From positions 1,674,001 to 1,738,000 of the forward strand of contig NZ_CP140152.1 of NCBI RefSeq assembly GCF_034479515.1: a DNA stretch of 64,000 nucleotides, in the 5' to 3' direction. Each line of letters begins with the position of its first letter. Positions within the stretch are counted from its first letter, which is position 1. This document shows, piece by piece, positions 61,144 through 64,000 of the stretch. Position numbers and translations under genes: made by a program. The stretch comes from Duganella zoogloeoides. GTDB taxonomy: Bacteria > Pseudomonadota > Gammaproteobacteria > Burkholderiales > Burkholderiaceae_D. Under the pieces are notes generated by a model that was not told the DNA's origin, did no database searches, and was given only the letters and a program-made list of their open reading frames with translations.

Positions 61144-62877
61144 TTAATAGCCCAGTTGCTGGCGCCGCACGGCAAGTGCGCGCCTGGTCGCATGCTGGTC
61201 GAGACCGGCAAGCACGGTGGCGGGATCGATGGCCCGGCCGTTCTGGCGCAGCTGGAAGTGCAGGTGCGGGCCGGTGGTAAAGCCGGTCACGCCGACGGTG
61301 CCGATGACCTGGCCCGCCGCCACCTTTGCGCCCGGTTGCACCGCCGTGGTGTCCAGGTGGGCGTAGAGCGCCTGGGTGAGATTGCCATCACCGCTGGCGA
61401 TGAGGACGGTGGTGCCGTAGCGGCCGTTGTTTTCGTCCAGCTTGCCGGCAGCGAGCACGGTACCGGCAGCAGCTGCGCGCACCGGCGTGCCCACCGGCGC
61501 CGGCAGGTCGAGACCCTGGCTGGGCCGTGGCGAAACGCTGCGCATCACGCCGAAAAAGCCGGAGACACGCATCTTGTCGAGCGGGTTGTGCCAGGCGATG
61601 GGGGCTGACGTTGACGCCGAAGCGGCCGGCGCGGTGGGCGCCACGACAGGTCCTGCTGGCACCGGCGAAGTGTCCGCTGCTAATGCCGGCACAGTGCCTA
61701 CCGCCAGTGCGGGGCGCAGCAATGCGCCACCAGTCAGCACACCGATCAGCATTACCGCCACGGTCCAGGCGCCGGCAGCTGGCAACGCAGGCGCCCTGGC
61801 GTGGCGCAGCTGTTCGATGCGCTCGCCCACCGTGTGCGCGTCGGCGCCGCCAAAGGCGAGGGCGGCTGCAGGCGGCGCAAGCAGTTGCGCGCGCCACTGG
61901 GCCAGCAGGGCGCCAGCGTACTGTTTGCGCTGCTGCGGCGGGCGACCGGCCAGCACGCGGCGGTCGCATGCCAGTTCCACCGCCCAGGCCAGGCGCGCGC
62001 CGAACCAGCGCGGCGCGGGATTGAACCACAACAGCGTTTGCACCAGGGCCGACCCGCCCAGCAGCCAGGGATCGCGCGCACGGCGGTGTTGCAGTTCGTG
62101 GGCGATGACCATCTGTTGTTCGATCACGGGAAAATCACGCAGGTGGCGTGGCAGCAGCAGCACCGGCCGCCATGCGCCCACCAGCATCGGCGAGACCGCC
62201 GCATCGGTTTCCATCACCGTCACGCGGTGGCGGGCGATGTCATACAGCTGGCGCGCGTCGAAGCCGCCGTGCGCGCCCAGCGCCTGCCGCGACAGGCGCC
62301 GTGCGCCGCCCAGCAGGCCGCGCCACAACCGCCAGGCGCGCAACATGCGCCGCACGGCACAGGCCAGGCCGGCACAGTAGATGGCGGCCCAGAGCAACGG
62401 TACCCAGGCAAGCAGCGCCGCTACAGTAACGGTGAAGGGCGCGGGATTGACTGTAGTAATCGCAGTCGCAGGCGTGGCAGCGGTAATATCAGCGCTCGCG
62501 CCGACCCTGGTCCTGGTTTCGGCAACGGCACTTGCTGTCGCAGTGAAAATAGTTGGCGGTGCAGTGACCGCAGCAGGCGTGGTTCCGGTACGCACGATTG
62601 ACGAAGGCAGCGCCGGGGCGAGCGGCGCGGGCACGGCGACAATCAACGTTGGCATCGCCGCCCGGTCCAGCGCCGGCAGAAACGGCAGCAGCGTAACTGC
62701 GGCCACCACGGCTTGCGCAGCCAGCCACACCAGGCGCTGGCCGTGCAGTGCCGGCCAGGTGCGTGTTGCCAGTGTGAGCGCCGCATGCACCAGCAGTCCG
62801 GCCAGCACGCAGCCGAAGCAGGCCAGCAGCCATTGCCACAGCAGCAGCGTGGGCGTTGCCATCGTCAGCGCGCTCAT
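61144..62877 (-). CDS. M56 (BlaR1-like) peptidase fused to M23 peptidase domain
   Basis: A 577-residue inner-membrane protein. Residues 10-80 and 150-180 contain membrane helices; a cytoplasmic loop holds the BlaR1/MecR1-type zinc site HELQH (260-264) with ELACD (301-305) as third ligand. After one more helix (about 370-388), a periplasmic M23 domain (425-550) follows, with LDLPAPVGTPV, YAHLD (505) and HLHFQL (538-543). The first M23 ligand His is replaced by Ser453 (RPSQGLD instead of H-x-G-x-D). It overlaps the blaI stop by 4 bp (ATGA). The likely role is signal-triggered cleavage of the BlaI repressor. Confidence 0.9.
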   Translation of the reverse strand: MSALTMATPTLLLWQWLLACFGCVLAGLLVHAALTLATRTWPALHGQRLVWLAAQAVVAAVTLLPFLPALDRAAMPTLIVAVPAPLAPALPSSIVRTGTTPAAVTAPPTIFTATASAVAETRTRVGASADITAATPATAITTVNPAPFTVTVAALLAWVPLLWAAIYCAGLACAVRRMLRAWRLWRGLLGGARRLSRQALGAHGGFDARQLYDIARHRVTVMETDAAVSPMLVGAWRPVLLLPRHLRDFPVIEQQMVIAHELQHRRARDPWLLGGSALVQTLLWFNPAPRWFGARLAWAVELACDRRVLAGRPPQQRKQYAGALLAQWRAQLLAPPAAALAFGGADAHTVGERIEQLRHARAPALPAAGAWTVAVMLIGVLTGGALLRPALAVGTVPALAADTSPVPAGPVVAPTAPAASASTSAPIAWHNPLDKMRVSGFFGVMRSVSPRPSQGLDLPAPVGTPVRAAAAGTVLAAGKLDENNGRYGTTVLIASGDGNLTQALYAHLDTTAVQPGAKVAAGQVIGTVGVTGFTTGPHLHFQLRQNGRAIDPATVLAGLDQHATRRALAVRRQQLGY

Positions 62878-63263
62878 GGCTGTTCCGCCGCGTCGTCCGG
62901 CCAGTCGTTGAGCATTTGTTCGAGCCGGGACAGTTCCTGCTGGTCCACCAGCTTGCTGCCGGTGAACATCGCCACCGGCAGCGGTGCATCCAGTTCCATC
63001 ACGCGGCGGCCGAAGTCGTGGGCGAACGCGGCCAGCGTGCCCACCTTGTCAAGCCGGGGGCTGTACACATTGACGCCGTGCATGACGTGAACCGCGATCA
63101 TGTCCTTGTCGAGCATGCGGTCGAGCGTCTTGCGGGTCGATGAGAACGACCACGCCAGTTCGTCGGCGGCAGCGTCGTGGATTTCACGGGCGCTCAGCGG
63201 TTGCTGCTTCCACAGCGCCTTGAGCAAGGTCAGTTCGCTGACCGACGGGATAGGATTGGACAT
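62874..63263 (-). CDS. BlaI/MecI-family repressor
   Basis: A 129-residue winged-helix repressor. It has VSELTLLKALWKQQPLSAREIHD and STRKTLDRMLDKDMI, the DNA-binding helix-turn-helix and wing of the BlaI family, and a C-terminal dimerisation helix. ATG 63263 has an AGGAAA ribosome binding site. Its stop overlaps the M56-M23 start (ATGA), the classic repressor-sensor pair. The palindrome at 63294-63317 is its likely operator and autoregulatory site. Confidence 0.93.
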   Translation of the reverse strand: MSNPIPSVSELTLLKALWKQQPLSAREIHDAAADELAWSFSSTRKTLDRMLDKDMIAVHVMHGVNVYSPRLDKVGTLAAFAHDFGRRVMELDAPLPVAMFTGSKLVDQQELSRLEQMLNDWPDDAAEQP

Positions 63264-63293
63264 GACTTTTCCTGTTTTGCGACGAATGGGGTT

Positions 63294-63323
63294 ATTGTGC
63301 GACAATTGTCGCGCAATCGTCAA
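63294..63323 (-). promoter_or_regulatory. Predicted BlaI operator within the blaI promoter
   Basis: A 24-bp interrupted palindrome (63294-63317) has the perfect core GCGACAATTGTCGC (63299-63312), matching the GACAnnTGTC type of BlaI/MecI sites. On the minus strand, TTGACG (63323-63318) is followed after 18 bp by CACAAT (63299-63294), so the palindrome fills the promoter spacer. A second, imperfect copy GCGATAGTGTCGC lies at 63324-63336. Confidence 0.7.
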
Positions 63324-63450
63324 GCGATAGTGTCGCAGTTTGTAACATTGCTTTGAATAAATTTTTTATGTGCTACCATTAAGTTTTTGTTAAGTATCAC
63401 GGCAGCCGGCGCGCTATACAATGGTTCGCTTTACCAGCATCGGAAGCCCT

Positions 63451-64000
63451 ATGTATTACGGAGAGCGCTTCAACAGCATCACCCACACGGTGGGCGCAGC
63501 CCTGGCAGCGGCAGGTGGCATTGTTCTGATCGTATTGGCCGCGCGCAGCGGCGATCCCTGGAAAGTGGTGAGCTTCAGCATTTTTGCCGCCACCCTGTTC
63601 GGGCTGTACCTGGTCTCCACGCTGTATCACAGCCTGCGCGGCCGCGCCAAGGACGTGCTGCGGCAGATGGATTACTGCGCCATCTACCTGCTCATTGCCG
63701 GCACCTATACGCCGTTCACGCTGGTGAGCCTGCGCGGACCGTGGGGCTGGTCGTTGTTCGGCGTGGTGTGGGGGCTGGCGCTGGTGGGCATTGTCCAGGA
63801 GCTGTGGTTCGCCAAGGGCAAGCGCATCCTGTCGCTGGTGATTTACGTGGCCATGGGCTGGGTGGGCGTGATTGGCGCCAGCCCGCTGATTGCGGCGCTG
63901 GGCATGGACGGCTTCCTCTGGATCGCCGGAGGCGGCGTGGTGTACACGGTGGGCATCGCTTTTTTTGTGACCGATCACAAGTGGCGCTACGGCCACGGCG
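63451..64000 (+). CDS. Hemolysin III (TrhA/YqfA) family protein, cut by window end
   Basis: The first 183 codons are present and the gene runs off the window. The family (PAQR/HlyIII) has seven membrane helices. It begins MYYGERFNSITHTVGA, as in this family, followed by STLYHS (conserved metal-binding His), MDYCAIYLLIAGTYTPF and SLVIYVAMGWVGV, and ends at HKWRYGHG near the C-terminal histidine motif. ATG 63451 has GGAAG before it; an in-frame ATG at 63421 is also possible. Members are linked to membrane-lipid homeostasis. Confidence 0.92.
   Translation, partial: MYYGERFNSITHTVGAALAAAGGIVLIVLAARSGDPWKVVSFSIFAATLFGLYLVSTLYHSLRGRAKDVLRQMDYCAIYLLIAGTYTPFTLVSLRGPWGWSLFGVVWGLALVGIVQELWFAKGKRILSLVIYVAMGWVGVIGASPLIAALGMDGFLWIAGGGVVYTVGIAFFVTDHKWRYGHG

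Noticed and set aside
63397..63996. A 199-codon minus-strand frame at the window end
   Set aside because: It is the shadow of the hemolysin III family gene, which has conserved membrane segments and motif histidines.

Overview
The window is GC-rich chromosomal DNA from a betaproteobacterium. The conserved run carA-carB-greA-DUF4149-yhbY-rlmE-ftsH-folP-glmM, the sixA/ppk1/pst/pho block, several TonB receptors, a phasin, and an FxDxF-type PEP-CTERM protein together suggest Burkholderiales, most likely Oxalobacteraceae (Massilia/Duganella/Janthinobacterium group). The family assignment is inferred from gene content and order; no database search was run. No phage, insertion sequence, CRISPR array, rRNA or plasmid gene was found.

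Layout. 0-8.8 kb: the end of alr, radA, a PilZ protein, a possible 35-residue protein, an unusual class III CoA-transferase, a Fur-controlled siderophore receptor, a FliD homologue with no flagellar neighbours, and a putrescine-type binding protein. 8.8-18.5 kb: a phosphate block. ppk1-sixA and pstSCAB-phoU-phoBR diverge from one 315-bp control region that carries Pho boxes in both directions. 18.5-31 kb: mixed single genes, including a YkvA-like protein, an AI-2E/PerM transporter with a long tail, a MipA/OmpV porin-like protein, a GST, a Tat-leader SDR, a phasin, an alpha/beta hydrolase, a large secreted GH2 glycosidase with an in-frame 30-bp tandem repeat, a patatin lipoprotein and a GlcG/HbpS-like protein. 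31-42.4 kb: housekeeping genes (carAB, greA, yhbY, rlmE, ftsH, folP, glmM), followed by tRNA-Pro(TGG) and tRNA-Arg(TCT).

42.7-64 kb: accessory genes. They include an isochorismatase-like hydrolase, an FKBP lipoprotein, a FecI-FecR-TonB receptor system behind a Fur box, a chemoreceptor translationally coupled to a GAF/degenerate-GGDEF/EAL protein, a CocE-like hydrolase, a PEP-CTERM protein, a flavin reductase-like protein, periplasmic asparaginase and a small lipoprotein. Next comes a four-gene minus-strand cluster: BlaI-type repressor, M56-M23 fusion peptidase, TonB receptor and patatin. The window ends inside a hemolysin III (TrhA/YqfA) gene.

The best candidates for unusual biology are the BlaI/M56-M23/TonB receptor/patatin cluster with a palindromic operator inside its promoter, the two-way Pho-box control region, the repeat expansion inside the GH2 enzyme, and the structured leader of carAB.
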